Positions 11,418 to 22,136 of a stretch of DNA of 64,000 nucleotides are shown piece by piece. Source of the stretch: Klebsiella indica (lineage in GTDB: Bacteria; Pseudomonadota; Gammaproteobacteria; Enterobacterales; Enterobacteriaceae). The DNA lies in assembly GCF_005860775.1 (NCBI RefSeq), contig NZ_VCHQ01000001.1:186001-250000 (forward strand). Reading direction: 5' to 3'. The notes beneath the pieces were generated by a model. The model saw nothing but the letters and a program-made list of their open reading frames with translations. It searched no databases and was not told where the DNA came from. Both the position numbers and the translations under genes were made by a program. Position 1 is the first letter of the stretch; every line of letters starts with the position of its first letter.

Positions 11418-12126
11418 AATCGTATCCTTTTACTATTGGAATAAATGATATCTACAATGAACAGTAGAAAATACGCCTTGTTCAACATGCTGAACCGTAA
11501 TTCGGTGATTAAATGTGATCCTGTACGCAGTTTGAATCGTGGGATTATTATACCCAGATCCGGAATGCAATAAGGACACCAGCGAATGTTGTATCGATTA
11601 TGCATTCGACATACTTCGAAAGAAATATAATCCGCTATTTGACTATATATATCCTGGGTATCGGTTAACAAACGTGGAACAGCGACAGGCCCGAATGAAA
11701 GCGGCGACCATCACATCGTTCCCGCTCAATAGCTTAACCAGTAAGCGCACTCCCTAAATCCCAACAAAGTGTCATTCTCTGGGGAGAATGATGATATTTC
11801 GCACACCGGAGCCCTGATGGCTTATCCGTCAGGCCGCGTAGTGTCATATCTGGACGTTGCCACAATGATATTATCGTTGAGAAACGAAACAGATAACGAC
11901 AGATATTTATCTTTTTATGTCGCGGACAGCGGATATATCAAGGCAAATATTCTGCACATTGACGATTATTGGGTATACTTCAATGTGCAGATTGCACTGC
12001 TTCAGGATTTTGCGGTTATGACGGATGTATCAAGACGTACATCGTGAATGTTGAAGTGGATTAGAACCCGGGTTATCGGGTCTGATGAAAATGTTCATCG
12101 TGAAACAGTAATGGAGATAGGGATAG
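11418..12126. other. AT-rich orphan intergenic region
   Basis: About 700 bp of lower-GC DNA lies between the yjhI start and the kbp-like gene. The left part must contain the yjhIHGF promoter. The right part holds the small ORF annotated separately at 11817-12047 and the promoter of the kbp-like gene. A GTG-initiated 72-codon ORF at 11539-11757 has no ribosome site or recognisable family and is not called. Confidence 0.5.
11817..12047 (+). CDS. Small hypothetical protein
   Basis: This 76-codon ORF starts at an ATG preceded by GGAG at 5 nt. The protein (MAYPSGRVVSYLD...) looks like a plausible globular sequence with alternating hydrophobic residues (ILHIDDYWVYFNVQ), but I do not recognise it. 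A 9-codon frame at 11788-11817 with its own GGGGAGA site overlaps the start as TGATG, so translation could be coupled. It lies in the accessory region 80 bp before the kbp-like gene. It could equally be a remnant of a longer gene. Confidence 0.3.
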   Translation: MAYPSGRVVSYLDVATMILSLRNETDNDRYLSFYVADSGYIKANILHIDDYWVYFNVQIALLQDFAVMTDVSRRTS

Positions 12127-12576
12127 ATGGGATTATTAAGTTTTGTGAAAGAAGCGGGCGAAAAAGTCTGGGATGCCGTATCCGGCGGCAGCAAGGAAGA
12201 TCAGGCCGATAAGCTGAAAAAACACATTGATAGCCTTAACCTGCCTGGTGCCGAAAAGGTCAATATTGATGTCGCGGACGATGGTACCGCGACGGTGACG
12301 GGCGACGTCGGCTCACAGGAAGATAAGGAAAAAATTCTGGTAGCGGTAGGTAACGTCACCGGGATTGGGCAAGTCAATGATAGCGTTACTGTGACGCAAA
12401 GCGGGGCGGAAAGCCGTTATTACACGGTGAAATCCGGCGATACCCTGAGCGCCATCTCGAAAGCAATGTATGGCTCCGCCAATGACTACCCGCGTATTTT
12501 TGAAGCCAATAAACCGATGCTGACGCATCCTGACAAGATCTATCCGGGTCAGGTACTGATTATCCCGGCGAAGTAA
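12127..12576 (+). CDS. Kbp-like BON-LysM protein
   Basis: This 149-residue protein has the same length and domain order as E. coli Kbp (YgaU): a BON domain at about residues 25-90 ([17 protein letters not shown]) and a LysM domain at about 97-147 ([18 protein letters not shown] ... [11 protein letters not shown]). E. coli Kbp is a cytoplasmic potassium-binding protein involved in salt and K+ stress. In E. coli the gene lies beside gabP/csiR, far from phoR, so this copy is either relocated or a paralog. It is followed 44 bp later by a yidB-like gene in the same direction, probably as an operon. Confidence 0.88.
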   Translation: MGLLSFVKEAGEKVWDAVSGGSKEDQADKLKKHIDSLNLPGAEKVNIDVADDGTATVTGDVGSQEDKEKILVAVGNVTGIGQVNDSVTVTQSGAESRYYTVKSGDTLSAISKAMYGSANDYPRIFEANKPMLTHPDKIYPGQVLIIPAK

Positions 12577-12620
12577 GTCGTGAATTAAAGATTATTAGCA
12601 ATGTTTGTAGGGAGTCGGCA

Positions 12621-13016
12621 ATGGGATTATTCGATCTAATCGGCGGCATGTCTGGCGGGCAGGCTGGCAAGGCTGAGCAACTTCAGGCGATCATGGCCTG
12701 GATTGAACAGCAGGGCGGTATCCAGGGAATTCTGGAAAAATTTCGCAACGGCGGCTTAGGTGAAATCGTCGAGTCGTGGCTTAGCCAGCAGAGCAATATG
12801 CCGGTAAATAGCGAGCAGATCGCTTCGGTGTTTGGTTCGCCTGCGCTACAGGAACTCGGCGCGAAACTGGGCATTGATTCGCAAACCGCCTCGGCGCTAA
12901 TTGCCGAATACTTGCCAAAAATCGTCGATGGTCTGTCACCGCAGGGCGAAGCATCGGCTGAGGGCGATCTGGTCTCTGCAGGGATTAATCTGCTGAAAGG
13001 TAAGTTATTTAGTTAG
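12621..13016 (+). CDS. YidB-like DUF937 protein
   Basis: This 131-residue protein belongs to the DUF937/YidB family. The paired motifs IMAWIEQQGGIQGILEKF and LGEIVESWLSQQSN and the ending LLKGKLFS closely follow E. coli YidB (132 residues, encoded near gyrB). No biochemical role is known. A GGGAG ribosome site precedes the ATG at 12621. It pairs with the upstream BON-LysM gene; the two share the same N-terminal MGLx(S/D)xx style but not sequence. It may be a second copy. Confidence 0.85.
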   Translation: MGLFDLIGGMSGGQAGKAEQLQAIMAWIEQQGGIQGILEKFRNGGLGEIVESWLSQQSNMPVNSEQIASVFGSPALQELGAKLGIDSQTASALIAEYLPKIVDGLSPQGEASAEGDLVSAGINLLKGKLFS

Positions 13017-13338
13017 ATTTACGTCATTTGAGTATTCACGCGTGGCAAATTACAGGCCTGTATTCAGGCCTGAGACTGATGATAAACCTGTATCAGATAT
13101 TGTGCCCGCATTTGCGCCGGGCGGCGGCTAACGCCTTGCCCGGCCTACAAAAATTATGATATCAATAGGTTACACATCCCCTGTCGGTCCGCGCAAGTGA
13201 AACGCCGCCGGGCGATTCCTGAACAATGCACGCGGATGACTGCCCCCTAACTGACCAGCATTATTCTCGCCGCTACCCGTATCCCAGAACCGGCACAACC
13301 CGATCGCACCTGAACCACTACAGATCAGGCGCTGAGGA
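13017..13338. other. Intergenic with REP element and a stop-free fragment
   Basis: A REP-type element lies at 13104-13150 (GCCGGGCGGCGG ... CCGGCC). To its right, the minus strand has an open frame of about 60 codons with no start codon (13160-13338) ending RGPTGDV-stop just upstream of phoR's 3' end. It reads like a protein C-terminus and may be a gene remnant left when the yjh/kbp segment was inserted. Confidence 0.45.
13104..13150. repeat. REP element
   Basis: Imperfect palindrome of the enterobacterial REP type with a GCCGGGCGGCGGCTAACGCC core and a GGCCTACAA tail. It lies in the yidB-like/phoR gap. Confidence 0.75.
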
Positions 13339-14628
13339 TTAATTTTTGGCGATCAAACGTTCCGGTAACAAAAAGCTGAAACACGTGCCTTTACCCGGCG
13401 TACTCTCAATTTCCAGACGGCTGTCGTGATGACTAATGGCATGCTTGACGATCGCCAGCCCCAGTCCACTGCCGCCGGTCTGCCGCGAACGCGCTTTATC
13501 CACCCGATAAAAACGTTCAGTCAGGCGTGGAATATGTTCCGGCGCGATCCCCGGCCCGTTGTCCTCCACACGGAACAACGCCCCGTGCGGCACACGCTGC
13601 CAGCTAACGGTGATTTCCGTTCCCGCCGGGGTATGATTAACCGCGTTATACACCAGATTGGAAATCGCGCTACGCAACTGTTCTTCATTGCCCAGCACTT
13701 TTAGCGCCTGATCGACTGAAAAATGCAAAACATGCTTCTGCTGGCTTAGCGTTTGTGCCTCGCGTTCAACGAGCCGCAGCATCATCGGAACATCAATTTT
13801 ATCGTTCATCGCCAGCACCGGCGCCGCTTCAATTCGCGACAATGTCAGCAACTGTTTCACCAGCCCTTCCATACGCTGCGTTTGCTCGCGCATGGTGTGT
13901 AACGCTTTTTCGCGCGTGGCCCCGGCCAGTTCCTGCTCCTGCATCATCTCCAGATACCCCTGCAATACCGTCAGCGGGGTACGTAACTCGTGGCTGACAT
14001 TGGCGAAAAAATTACGCCGCGCCCCTTCGAGATTGTGCATCTGCGTAACATCGCGCGCCACCATCAACAGCTGATTATCGCTATAGGGCATCACGCGAAT
14101 TTCCAGATGGCGGGCATTATTCAGCACCAGATTAAGCGGTTTTGAAAAGTCTCTGTATTTCAGATAGTGGGTAAATTCAGGATAACGCAGAAGATTAAGG
14201 ATATTCTGCCCATTATCATCCGGCCAGCGCAGATTCAGCAGTTGCTGGGCCAGACCGTTGCACCAGAACATGACGCCGTCTTCCGTGGTCAGCACCACCG
14301 CATCAGGCAGAGATTCCGCACCGCTGCGAAAACGCTTAATCAGGCTACCCAGTTCGCGTCGACGCTTTTTATTACGCATCTGCATCTGATGCAGACCGTA
14401 CAACAGCGGTTCCCAACTGCCGCTGCCAGGCGGCGGCGTCATGCTGCGATCAACCCACAGCCACCACGACAGGCGCATAAGATTCCAGAAATGCCAGATA
14501 AGAAGCGTTGTCACCGCCGCTAACAGAAACCACGGCAGATGACCCAAAAGCGCCCCGAGGATCAGGGCCGGGATACAACACAAGAAAAGCTCAAGCGCCA
14601 GCCTTTTCCATGACAGCCGTTCCAGCAC
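13339..14628 (-). CDS. phoR: Phosphate regulon sensor histidine kinase
   Basis: PhoR senses phosphate sufficiency through the Pst-PhoU complex and phosphorylates or dephosphorylates PhoB. The 429-residue protein has two N-terminal membrane helices (about residues 10-50), a charged region, a PAS domain (about 100-190), the dimerisation/phosphoacceptor domain with H213 in [10 protein letters not shown], and a HATPase domain ([23 protein letters not shown]). It lies 21 bp downstream of phoB and is co-transcribed with it. In E. coli brnQ follows directly; here about 320 bp of remnant DNA and the accessory genes intervene. Confidence 0.97.
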   Translation of the reverse strand: MLERLSWKRLALELFLCCIPALILGALLGHLPWFLLAAVTTLLIWHFWNLMRLSWWLWVDRSMTPPPGSGSWEPLLYGLHQMQMRNKKRRRELGSLIKRFRSGAESLPDAVVLTTEDGVMFWCNGLAQQLLNLRWPDDNGQNILNLLRYPEFTHYLKYRDFSKPLNLVLNNARHLEIRVMPYSDNQLLMVARDVTQMHNLEGARRNFFANVSHELRTPLTVLQGYLEMMQEQELAGATREKALHTMREQTQRMEGLVKQLLTLSRIEAAPVLAMNDKIDVPMMLRLVEREAQTLSQQKHVLHFSVDQALKVLGNEEQLRSAISNLVYNAVNHTPAGTEITVSWQRVPHGALFRVEDNGPGIAPEHIPRLTERFYRVDKARSRQTGGSGLGLAIVKHAISHHDSRLEIESTPGKGTCFSFLLPERLIAKN

Positions 14629-14649
14629 GGGTCACACTCCTGTCAACAT

Positions 14650-15339
14650 TCAGAAACGGGTAGAGAAACGATATCCCGTGCCGCGAACCGTTTGCACCAT
14701 CCGATCATGGCCGCTATGTTCCAGCGCTTTACGCAGACGACGAATATGCACGTCCACCGTTCGGTCTTCTACATAGACGTTAGTTCCCCAGACATGATTC
14801 AGCAACTGTTCGCGGCTATAGACCCGTTCCGGATGTGTCATGAAGAAGTGTAATAATTTAAACTCCGTTGGCCCCATCTCCAGCGGATTTTCGCCGGTCA
14901 TCACGCGATGTGAAGACGGATCGAGGCTCAGCCCCTGCATCTCAATCACCTCTTCCACCGCCATCGGCGAAATGCGTCGCATCACGGCCTTAATCCGCGC
15001 CACCAGCTCTTTCGGTGAGAATGGCTTGGTAATGTAATCATCCGCTCCGGTTTCCAGCCCGCGGACGCGATCTTCCTCTTCGCCGCGCGCGGTCAGCATC
15101 ACCACCGGAATATCGCGGGTCATCGCTTCACGCTTAAGTTGTTTAATAAACTGCAGACCTGACCCACCCGGCAGCATCCAGTCAAGGAGGATCAAATCAG
15201 GCCAGGGTTCATTGAGTTGATTAACCGCGCTGTCAAAATCTTCCGCCTCAACCGGCTGAAAGCCGTTTTGCTCCAGCACAAAGCAGACCATTTCACGGAT
15301 TGGAGCTTCATCTTCAACGACCAGAATTCTTCTCGCCAT
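14650..15339 (-). CDS. phoB: Phosphate regulon response regulator
   Basis: This 229-residue OmpR-type regulator activates Pho-box promoters. It has a receiver domain with the acidic pocket E9/D10 and phosphoacceptor D53 (LLDWMLPG), a conserved [20 protein letters not shown] segment cut by K105 (TKPFS), and a C-terminal winged-helix domain ([28 protein letters not shown]). The Pho box upstream gives autoregulation. The likely targets visible in this window are phoBR itself and phoA-psiF. Confidence 0.97.
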   Translation of the reverse strand: MARRILVVEDEAPIREMVCFVLEQNGFQPVEAEDFDSAVNQLNEPWPDLILLDWMLPGGSGLQFIKQLKREAMTRDIPVVMLTARGEEEDRVRGLETGADDYITKPFSPKELVARIKAVMRRISPMAVEEVIEMQGLSLDPSSHRVMTGENPLEMGPTEFKLLHFFMTHPERVYSREQLLNHVWGTNVYVEDRTVDVHIRRLRKALEHSGHDRMVQTVRGTGYRFSTRF

Positions 15340-15383
15340 TATTTACCCTGTATTTTTTAGCCATCAGTATAGAAGTGCGCGGC

Positions 15384-15417
15384 CATTATGCGTCAGATTT
15401 ATGACAGATTTATGAAA
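15384..15417 (-). promoter_or_regulatory. Pho box upstream of phoB
   Basis: On the minus strand the sequence shows three 11-bp-spaced direct repeats, TTTCATAAATC, TGTCATAAATC and TGACGCATAAT, about 45-78 bp before the phoB ATG. This matches the E. coli phoB Pho box almost exactly and implies autoregulation by phospho-PhoB. Confidence 0.92.
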
Positions 15418-15497
15418 AAATGACGGACTGATGAACACGGATTTTGAATTATGACACGGACTTAACTCACCGCAGAGCGGTGTTATCCGGGGTGCTT

Positions 15498-15595
15498 AAA
15501 GGCGGCACGGGAGCAGGTCTCTGGCGCACAGGTAACGATGTCACCGGGGCGAGCGTAGCCAACACATAAGCAACCAGGAGTATGACAGGTATATA
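15498..15595 (+). repeat. Diverged ERIC (IRU) element upstream of sbcD
   Basis: The right half (CACCGGGGCGAGCG, GCCAACACATAAGCAAC, AGTATGACAGGTATA) aligns with the ERIC consensus and with the clearer copy at 58595-58723; the left half is more diverged. The right terminus runs into TATAAT at 15592-15597, about 32 bp before the sbcD start. Confidence 0.75.
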
Positions 15596-15628
15596 ATACC
15601 GCTTACGTTTTTTCGCTAAGGGACCACT

Positions 15629-16831
15629 ATGCGCATCCTTCACACGTCAGACTGGCATCTGGGCCAGAATTTTTACAGCAAAAGTCGCGCCGCTGAGCAC
15701 CAGGCATTTCTCGACTGGCTGCTGTCCCGCGCACAGGAGCATGACGTTGATGCGATTATTGTCGCTGGCGATATTTTTGATACCGGCTCTCCGCCAAGCT
15801 ACGCGCGCGAGCTGTATAACCGTTTTGTCGTTCAGCTACAGCAAACCGGCTGCCAGCTGGTGGTGCTGGCAGGAAACCACGATTCAGTGGCGACGCTTAA
15901 TGAATCGCGGGACATTCTCGCCTTCCTGAAAACCACGGTGGTGGCCAACGCGGGTCACGCTCCCTTTATTTTGCCGCGGCGCGACGGTTCACCGGGGGCC
16001 ATTTTTTGCCCGGTGCCCTTCCTGCGCCCGCGTGAACTGGTGACCAGCCAGGCCGGACACTCCAGCGGCGAAAAGCAGCAGCAGCTTCTCAACGCCATCA
16101 GCGACTACTACCAGCAGCAATACCAGCAGGCCTGCGCCCTGCGCGGCAACCAACAACTGCCAATTATTGCCAGCGGCCATTTAACCACCGTCGGCGCCAG
16201 CAAAAGCGATGCAGTTCGCGAAATCTATATCGGTACTCTCGATGCTTTCCCGGCAAGCCACTTCCCCCCTGCCGATTATATCGCGCTCGGCCATATACAC
16301 CGGGCGCAGATCGTCGGCGGCTGCGAGCATATTCGCTATAGCGGCTCGCCCATCCCGCTGAGCTTTGATGAAACCGGAAAAAACAAAAGCGTCAATCTGG
16401 TGACCTTTCGTGACGGCCGCCTGGCGGAGGTCACGCCCCTTATCGTGCCCATCACCCAGCCGCTGGCGGTCTTAAAAGGCGATTTCGCCAGTATTGGCGA
16501 GCAGCTTAATCAATGGCAAAGCGACGATCGGTCACCTGCCGTATGGCTGGATATCGAAATCACCAGTGATGAATATTTACATGATATTCAAAGGAAAATT
16601 CAGGAAAAGACCGAAACGCTCCCGGTAGAAGTGCTGCTGGTGCGCCGCAGCCGCGACCAGCGCGAGCGCATTCTGGCGGGAGAAAGACGGGAAACCCTCA
16701 ACGAACTACGGGTCGAGGATGTCTTCGCCCGTCGTCTGGCGCTGGAAACCCTGGAAGAGGCGCAACAGCAACGCCTGGAACACCTGTTTAATGCAACCCT
16801 GCATAGCCTGAACGGTGAGGACCGCCTGTGA
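15629..16831 (+). CDS. sbcD: Nuclease SbcCD subunit D
   Basis: SbcD is the Mre11-type metallophosphoesterase subunit of the SbcCD nuclease, which cuts DNA hairpins and protein-blocked ends. The 400-residue protein carries the metal-binding motifs TSDWHLG (D8, H10), [19 protein letters not shown] and GHIHR. The coding end overlaps the start of sbcC by 4 nt (GTGA), the usual translationally coupled arrangement. Length equals E. coli SbcD. A TATAAT box lies within the ERIC-derived right end upstream. Confidence 0.97.
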   Translation: MRILHTSDWHLGQNFYSKSRAAEHQAFLDWLLSRAQEHDVDAIIVAGDIFDTGSPPSYARELYNRFVVQLQQTGCQLVVLAGNHDSVATLNESRDILAFLKTTVVANAGHAPFILPRRDGSPGAIFCPVPFLRPRELVTSQAGHSSGEKQQQLLNAISDYYQQQYQQACALRGNQQLPIIASGHLTTVGASKSDAVREIYIGTLDAFPASHFPPADYIALGHIHRAQIVGGCEHIRYSGSPIPLSFDETGKNKSVNLVTFRDGRLAEVTPLIVPITQPLAVLKGDFASIGEQLNQWQSDDRSPAVWLDIEITSDEYLHDIQRKIQEKTETLPVEVLLVRRSRDQRERILAGERRETLNELRVEDVFARRLALETLEEAQQQRLEHLFNATLHSLNGEDRL

Positions 16832-19800
16832 AAATCCTGAGCTTACGCCTGAAAAATCTCAACTCGTTAAAAGGTGAATGGAAAATCGATTTCACCCGCG
16901 AGCCGTTCGCCAGCAACGGACTGTTCGCCATCACCGGGCCAACGGGTGCCGGGAAGACCACGCTGCTGGATGCCATCTGCCTCGCGCTGTATCACGAAAC
17001 CCCGCGCCTGAGCAGCGTGTCGCAATCGCAAAACGATCTGATGACCCGCGATACCGCCGAGTGCCTGGCGGAAGTGGAATTCGAAGTTAAAGGTACCGCC
17101 TACCGCGCCTTCTGGAGCCAGAACCGGGCAAGAAACCAGCCGGACGGTAATCTGCAGGCCCCGCGCGTCGAACTGGCGCGCTGCGACGACGGCAAAATCC
17201 TCGCTGATAAAGTCAAAGATAAGCTAGAGATGACCGCCTCGCTCACCGGGCTGGACTACGGCCGCTTCACCCGTTCAATGCTGCTATCGCAGGGGCAATT
17301 CGCCGCCTTCCTCAACGCCAAACCCAAAGAGCGTGCCGAATTGTTGGAAGAGCTAACCGGCACCGAAATTTACGGCCAGATTTCCGCTCTGGTCTTTGAA
17401 AAACATAAGCTCGCTCGCGTTGAGCTGGAAAAAATACAGGCCCTGGCCTCCGGCGTCCTGTTGCTGAGCGATGAACAGCAGCAGTCACTCCAGAAAAGTT
17501 TGCAAGCGCTTACTGATGAAGAAAAACAGCAGATTAGCGAACAGACCCGTCTACAACATGCGTGTCAGTGGCTGGTGCGTCGCGACGAACTGACAGCGGA
17601 AGACCGAAAAGCGCAGGCCGCGCTGCGCGAGGCCCGACAGGCTCTCGAACAGGCCCAGCCGCAGTTGGCTGCGCTACTCAATGCGCAGCCTGCGGAGCAT
17701 TTACGCCCGCACTGGACGCGTCAGCAGGAACAAACCGCCGCGCTGGCGCAAATTCGCCGCCAGAGAGAAGAAGTAAATGCTCGCTTACATGAGAAATTAC
17801 GCTTACGGGCTGGCATTCGTCTCGCCGCGCAGCAACAGTCAGAACGCCTGCACGCCCTCCGGCAAACGCTATCCGCATGGCTGAAAGAGCACGAGCGCTA
17901 TCAACAATGGGAAAATGCGCTGGCGGGCTGGCGGGCGGCGTTTCAACAACAATCACGTGACACCCAGCAGCAATCCGCATTACAACAGCGTCTGGAGGAA
18001 GCCAGCCGCAAACTGGCCGAGCTACCGTCCGCCAGCCTGACGCTGGATGCCGAACAGGTCAGCGCCGGACTGTCTCTGCACGCCGCCGCCCGGCCGCTTC
18101 GCCAGCAACTCTCTGCTCTGCATAGCCAGTTGCAACCACTGGGCCAACGTCTGGAACAGCTCAATCGCGCCGGGCAGACCAGTAAGCAGGAGCAGACGCA
18201 ACTGGAAGCCACGCTGGCCCGGCGTCGTCAGGCATATAAAGAAAAAAATCAGCAGTTCAGCGATGTCAAAGCCTTGTGTGAACTGGAAGCGCGTATCGCC
18301 AGTCTGGAGGCTGAACGTATCCGCCTGCAGCCCGGCTCGCCCTGCCCGCTCTGTGGCTCTGAACAACACCCGGCCATCGCCGCATATCAGGCGCTGGCTC
18401 CTGACGTTAATCAGGCGCGGCGCGATGCGCTTGAGCGTGAAGTCAAACAACTGGCGGAAGCTGGCGCGCTGGTTCGTGGCGAGCTGGATGCGTTGCTTAA
18501 GCAGCAGCAAAAAGAAGCCGCCGAGAAAGCATCACTTCTTCAGCAGAAGCAAGCGCTTACATTACAGTGGCAAGAGACGATCGCTGGATTGAATATCAAC
18601 CTGACGCCGCAGGACGATATTCCCGGCTGGCTAAATACGCAGCAAGAGCATGAACAGCGACTGTACCAGCATCAACAGCGTCTGGCCTGGCAGACCCGAC
18701 AGCAGGAGAGCCAACAGCAGCTACAGCAGCTGCGGCAAGAACACGCGCAGCGTAGCGCCGCGCTGGAGAGTGAACTGGCCGCATTCGCCCTTAGCTTACC
18801 CGCCGCGGACCAGGCCGCGGGCTGGCTGGCGCAGCGGGAAGAAGAGAGCCGCAGCTGGCAAGCTAAACAGAACGAATTAACGGCCCTGCAGGAACAGATC
18901 CAACGGCTTTCGCCGCTGCTGGAGACCCTGCCGGAAACGGAGCAGCAGGCCGAGCCTGCGTCGATCGAGGGCTGGCGTCAGGTACACGATGACTGCCTGG
19001 CGCTCCAGAGCCAGTGGCAAACGCTGGGGCAGCAGGAAAACCAATTACAGGCCCAACTGACAGAGACCGAACAACAGTTCAGCGCCGCGCTGGCCGCCAG
19101 CCCGTTTGCCGATCGGCAGGCGTTTCTCGCCGCGCTGCTGGATGAAGAAACGCGCCAGCGGCTCGAAAACCTGAAGCAGACACGGGAAAGCTCGCTACAG
19201 CAGAATCAGGCGCTGGCGCTGCGGGCCCGCGCCGCGCTGGATAGCCATAGCCAGCAACCGCCGCAGGAAAGCGATAGTAGCCAGCCGCTTGAGCAGGTGC
19301 GGGAAAAGCTCCAGCTGTTGACATCGCAGTTGCGGGAAAACAGCGCTCGCCAGGGCGAAATTCGCCAGCAGTTGAAGCAGAATGCCGAAAATCAGCAGCG
19401 TCAACAGACGTTACGCCAGCAGATGGAGCACGCCGCGCAAGAAGTGGATGACTGGGCGTGGCTGAACTCACTTATCGGCTCCAAAGAGGGCGATAAGTTC
19501 CGTAAGTTTGCGCAAGGCCTGACGCTGGATAACCTGGTGTGGCTGGCCAACCATCAGCTCAACCGCCTGCATGGCCGTTATCTGCTACAGCGTAAGGCCA
19601 GTGAAGCGCTGGAACTGGAAGTGGTAGATACCTGGCAGGCGGACGCGGTACGCGATACGCGGACGCTTTCCGGCGGCGAGAGTTTTCTTGTCAGCCTCGC
19701 GCTGGCGCTGGCGCTGTCCGATCTGGTGAGCCATAAAACGCGGATCGATTCGCTGTTTCTTGATGAGGGCTTCGGTACGCTCGATAGCGAAACCCTTGAT

Positions 19801-19962
19801 ACCGCGCTGGATGCGCTGGACGCACTGAATGCCAGCGGCAAAATTATCGGCGTGATCAGCCATGTCGAGGCAATGAAAGAACGCATTCCGGTACAGATTA
19901 AGGTAAAGAAAATCAATGGGCTGGGCTATAGCCGTCTGGATAAGATCTTCGCGGTGGAGTGA
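16828..19962 (+). CDS. sbcC: Nuclease SbcCD subunit C (SMC-like ATPase)
   Basis: This 1044-residue Rad50-type ATPase pairs with SbcD. It starts at a GTG overlapping the sbcD stop. The N-terminal Walker A is GPTGAGKTT (residues 37-45). Long glutamine-rich coiled coils flank the zinc-hook CPLC at residues 506-509, and the C-terminal ABC signature [19 protein letters not shown] and Walker [13 protein letters not shown] close the ATPase. It is slightly shorter than E. coli SbcC (1048). araJ, which follows in E. coli, is absent here; mak begins about 130 bp downstream on the other strand. Confidence 0.97.
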   Translation: MKILSLRLKNLNSLKGEWKIDFTREPFASNGLFAITGPTGAGKTTLLDAICLALYHETPRLSSVSQSQNDLMTRDTAECLAEVEFEVKGTAYRAFWSQNRARNQPDGNLQAPRVELARCDDGKILADKVKDKLEMTASLTGLDYGRFTRSMLLSQGQFAAFLNAKPKERAELLEELTGTEIYGQISALVFEKHKLARVELEKIQALASGVLLLSDEQQQSLQKSLQALTDEEKQQISEQTRLQHACQWLVRRDELTAEDRKAQAALREARQALEQAQPQLAALLNAQPAEHLRPHWTRQQEQTAALAQIRRQREEVNARLHEKLRLRAGIRLAAQQQSERLHALRQTLSAWLKEHERYQQWENALAGWRAAFQQQSRDTQQQSALQQRLEEASRKLAELPSASLTLDAEQVSAGLSLHAAARPLRQQLSALHSQLQPLGQRLEQLNRAGQTSKQEQTQLEATLARRRQAYKEKNQQFSDVKALCELEARIASLEAERIRLQPGSPCPLCGSEQHPAIAAYQALAPDVNQARRDALEREVKQLAEAGALVRGELDALLKQQQKEAAEKASLLQQKQALTLQWQETIAGLNINLTPQDDIPGWLNTQQEHEQRLYQHQQRLAWQTRQQESQQQLQQLRQEHAQRSAALESELAAFALSLPAADQAAGWLAQREEESRSWQAKQNELTALQEQIQRLSPLLETLPETEQQAEPASIEGWRQVHDDCLALQSQWQTLGQQENQLQAQLTETEQQFSAALAASPFADRQAFLAALLDEETRQRLENLKQTRESSLQQNQALALRARAALDSHSQQPPQESDSSQPLEQVREKLQLLTSQLRENSARQGEIRQQLKQNAENQQRQQTLRQQMEHAAQEVDDWAWLNSLIGSKEGDKFRKFAQGLTLDNLVWLANHQLNRLHGRYLLQRKASEALELEVVDTWQADAVRDTRTLSGGESFLVSLALALALSDLVSHKTRIDSLFLDEGFGTLDSETLDTALDALDALNASGKIIGVISHVEAMKERIPVQIKVKKINGLGYSRLDKIFAVE

Positions 19963-20095
19963 GGCGCGGCTTCGCTGGTGCGCCCGCCCCATTTGGTGAG
20001 CCCGCAATCAATCAGCGGCGACCTGAGCGCTGAAAGTCATAATATCCAGAGGCGAAAACACAGCTCCCTTCTGAAATAACACGAGTTACACCGAT

Positions 20096-21001
20096 TTACA
20101 GCGGCCACAGCCAGGCCGCTCCGCGCACGCCGCTGGAGTCACCGTGCGCCGCTTTGCGAATCGGCGTCTCGCATTCGCCGCCGAATACCCACGGTTTCAG
20201 CAAATTCGGCACCGTCTGATACAATCGGTCAACGTTGCTCATTCCCCCGCCCAGTACAATAACGTCCGGATCGAGGATATTCACGACGTGCGCCAGGGAT
20301 TTCGCCAGCCGCATCTCATAGCGGCTCAGCGCCAGTTCCGCCAGCGGATCTCGCTCGCCGACGCGCTGCATAATCTCGCTCCCCTTCAGCGAATGACCGC
20401 TTAAACGATGATAATCAGTGGTAAAACCGGTGCCGGAAATAAATGTTTCAATACAGCCCTGCTTGCCACAATAGCAGGGCACCTCTTCCCGATAGCGCAG
20501 TTCGTCGTCATCCATCCACGGCAGCGGATTATGCCCCCACTCGCCCGCCGTCCCGTTACCGCCAATATGCGCGCGACCGTTAAGCGCCACGCCAGAACCA
20601 CAGCCGGTGCCAATAATCACCGCAAATACCGTTTGCGCCCCGGCCGCCGCGCCATCCACCGCTTCCGAAACCGCAAGGCAGTTCGCATCGTTCGCCAGCC
20701 GTATTTCCCGTCCCAGGCGCTGACTGAGGTCTTTATCAAACGGCTGACCGTTGAGCCAGGTCGAATTAGCATTTTTAACTACGCCCGTATAGGGCGAAAT
20801 TGAACCAGGGATGCCAATACCGACCGTACCTTTCTGCCCGCTGGCCTGCTCAGCCATCTCCACCAGCGAGGCTATCGTCTCTATCGTCTGCCGATAATCC
20901 TCTCTCGGCGTCGGCAAACGGTGGCGAAATAACTGCTCCCCCTGGTCGCTTAGCGCGATGACTTCCGTTTTTGTTCCACCTAAATCAATCCCAATACGCA
21001 C
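20096..21001 (-). CDS. mak: Fructokinase (ROK family)
   Basis: Mak phosphorylates fructose, and more weakly mannose, in the cytoplasm using ATP. The 301-residue protein has the ROK phosphate loop [13 protein letters not shown], the catalytic [10 protein letters not shown] region and the zinc motif [15 protein letters not shown]. The start is the GTG at 21001 (VRIGIDLGG), preceded by GAGGAACTAACA. The frame extending to 21106 would add 35 residues not found in ROK kinases and would overlap the rdgC promoter and start. It is divergent from rdgC with 91 bp between starts. Confidence 0.95.
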   Translation of the reverse strand: MRIGIDLGGTKTEVIALSDQGEQLFRHRLPTPREDYRQTIETIASLVEMAEQASGQKGTVGIGIPGSISPYTGVVKNANSTWLNGQPFDKDLSQRLGREIRLANDANCLAVSEAVDGAAAGAQTVFAVIIGTGCGSGVALNGRAHIGGNGTAGEWGHNPLPWMDDDELRYREEVPCYCGKQGCIETFISGTGFTTDYHRLSGHSLKGSEIMQRVGERDPLAELALSRYEMRLAKSLAHVVNILDPDVIVLGGGMSNVDRLYQTVPNLLKPWVFGGECETPIRKAAHGDSSGVRGAAWLWPL

Positions 21002-21092
21002 TGTTAGTTCCTCACCCCGATTAACAATGCAAGCATAGCGACAATTCGCTATCATGCCCGCTGGATTTAATAAAAAAGCCGTGGAAATTATC

Positions 21093-22004
21093 ATGCTGTG
21101 GTTCAAAAATTTAATGGTTTACCGTCTCAGCCGCGACATTTCCCTGCGCGCGGAGGAGATGGAAAAACAGCTTGCCGGTCTGGCGTTTACTCCGTGCGGC
21201 AGCCAGGATATGGCCAAAACCGGTTGGGTACCGCCGATGGGTTCGCACAGCGATGCGCTGACGCATACCGCAAATGGCCAGATCGTTATCTGCGCGCGTA
21301 AAGAAGAGAAGATTCTGCCATCGCCGGTGATCAAACAAGCGCAGGAAGCGAAGATCCTCAAGCTGGAAGCTGAACAGGGCCGCAAGCTGAAGAAAACCGA
21401 AAAAGATTCGCTGAAAGATGAAGTGCTGCACGCCCTGCTGCCGCGCGCCTTCAGCCGCTTTAGCCAGACCATGATGTGGCTCGATACCGTCAACGGATTG
21501 ATTATGGTGGACTGCGCCAGCGCTAAAAAAGCGGAAGACACGCTGGCGCTGCTGCGTAAAACCCTGGGCTCGCTGCCGGTTGTCCCTCTGGCTATGGAAA
21601 CCCCGATCGAGCTGACGCTAACCGAGTGGGTACGTTCCGGGACCGTCGCTCAGGGCTTCCAGCTACTGGACGAAGCGGAGCTGAAAGCTATGCTGGAAGA
21701 TGGCGGTGTGATCCGCGCGAAAAAGCAGGATCTGGTCAGCGACGAGATCGCCGTGCACATTGAAGCCGGTAAAGTCGTGACCAAACTGGCGCTCGACTGG
21801 CAGCAGCGTATTCAGTTCCTGATATGCGATGATGGTTCGATTAAACGTCTGAAGTTCTGCGATGAATTGCGCGATCAAAATGAAGATATTGACCGGGAAG
21901 ATTTCGCTCAACGCTTTGATGCGGACTTTATTCTGATGACCGGCGAACTGGCAGCGTTGATTCAGAATCTGGTGGAAGGATTAGGCGGCGAAGCGCAGCG
22001 TTGA
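21093..22004 (+). CDS. rdgC: Recombination-associated protein RdgC
   Basis: RdgC is a ring-shaped, non-specific DNA-binding protein on the nucleoid that inhibits RecA-promoted strand exchange. The 303-residue sequence from [15 protein letters not shown] to LGGEAQR is the full family length; the start at 21093 is preferred over an upstream in-frame start at 21054 because it matches E. coli. It is divergent from mak. A strong hairpin follows the stop. Confidence 0.96.
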   Translation: MLWFKNLMVYRLSRDISLRAEEMEKQLAGLAFTPCGSQDMAKTGWVPPMGSHSDALTHTANGQIVICARKEEKILPSPVIKQAQEAKILKLEAEQGRKLKKTEKDSLKDEVLHALLPRAFSRFSQTMMWLDTVNGLIMVDCASAKKAEDTLALLRKTLGSLPVVPLAMETPIELTLTEWVRSGTVAQGFQLLDEAELKAMLEDGGVIRAKKQDLVSDEIAVHIEAGKVVTKLALDWQQRIQFLICDDGSIKRLKFCDELRDQNEDIDREDFAQRFDADFILMTGELAALIQNLVEGLGGEAQR

Positions 22005-22017
22005 TTGATATTCTGAA

Positions 22018-22043
22018 CTCCTTCCTGCACCGGCAGGAAGGAG
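22018..22043. other. Strong stem-loop after rdgC
   Basis: Perfect 11-bp arms CTCCTTCCTGC (22018-22028) and GCAGGAAGGAG (22033-22043) enclose a 4-nt loop. No T-run follows, so it may be a factor-dependent end or mRNA-stabilising hairpin between the convergent rdgC and ppnP genes. Confidence 0.6.
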
Positions 22044-22136
22044 CTCGGGCTGCGCCCCGTAACAGATCATGGCGCCGTTGTCGCGTCTAAAGCCCGTCAT
22101 CTGCACTCACACGCTATTGCAAGGCGCAACCTGGCA

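Noticed and set aside
11539-11757. 72-codon GTG-initiated ORF in the AT-rich gap
   Set aside because: No ribosome site and no plausible domain; likely chance.
16828-19962. CAG-rich stretches within sbcC as a possible repeat array
   Set aside because: They encode glutamine-rich coiled coil typical of SbcC and are not tandem DNA repeats.
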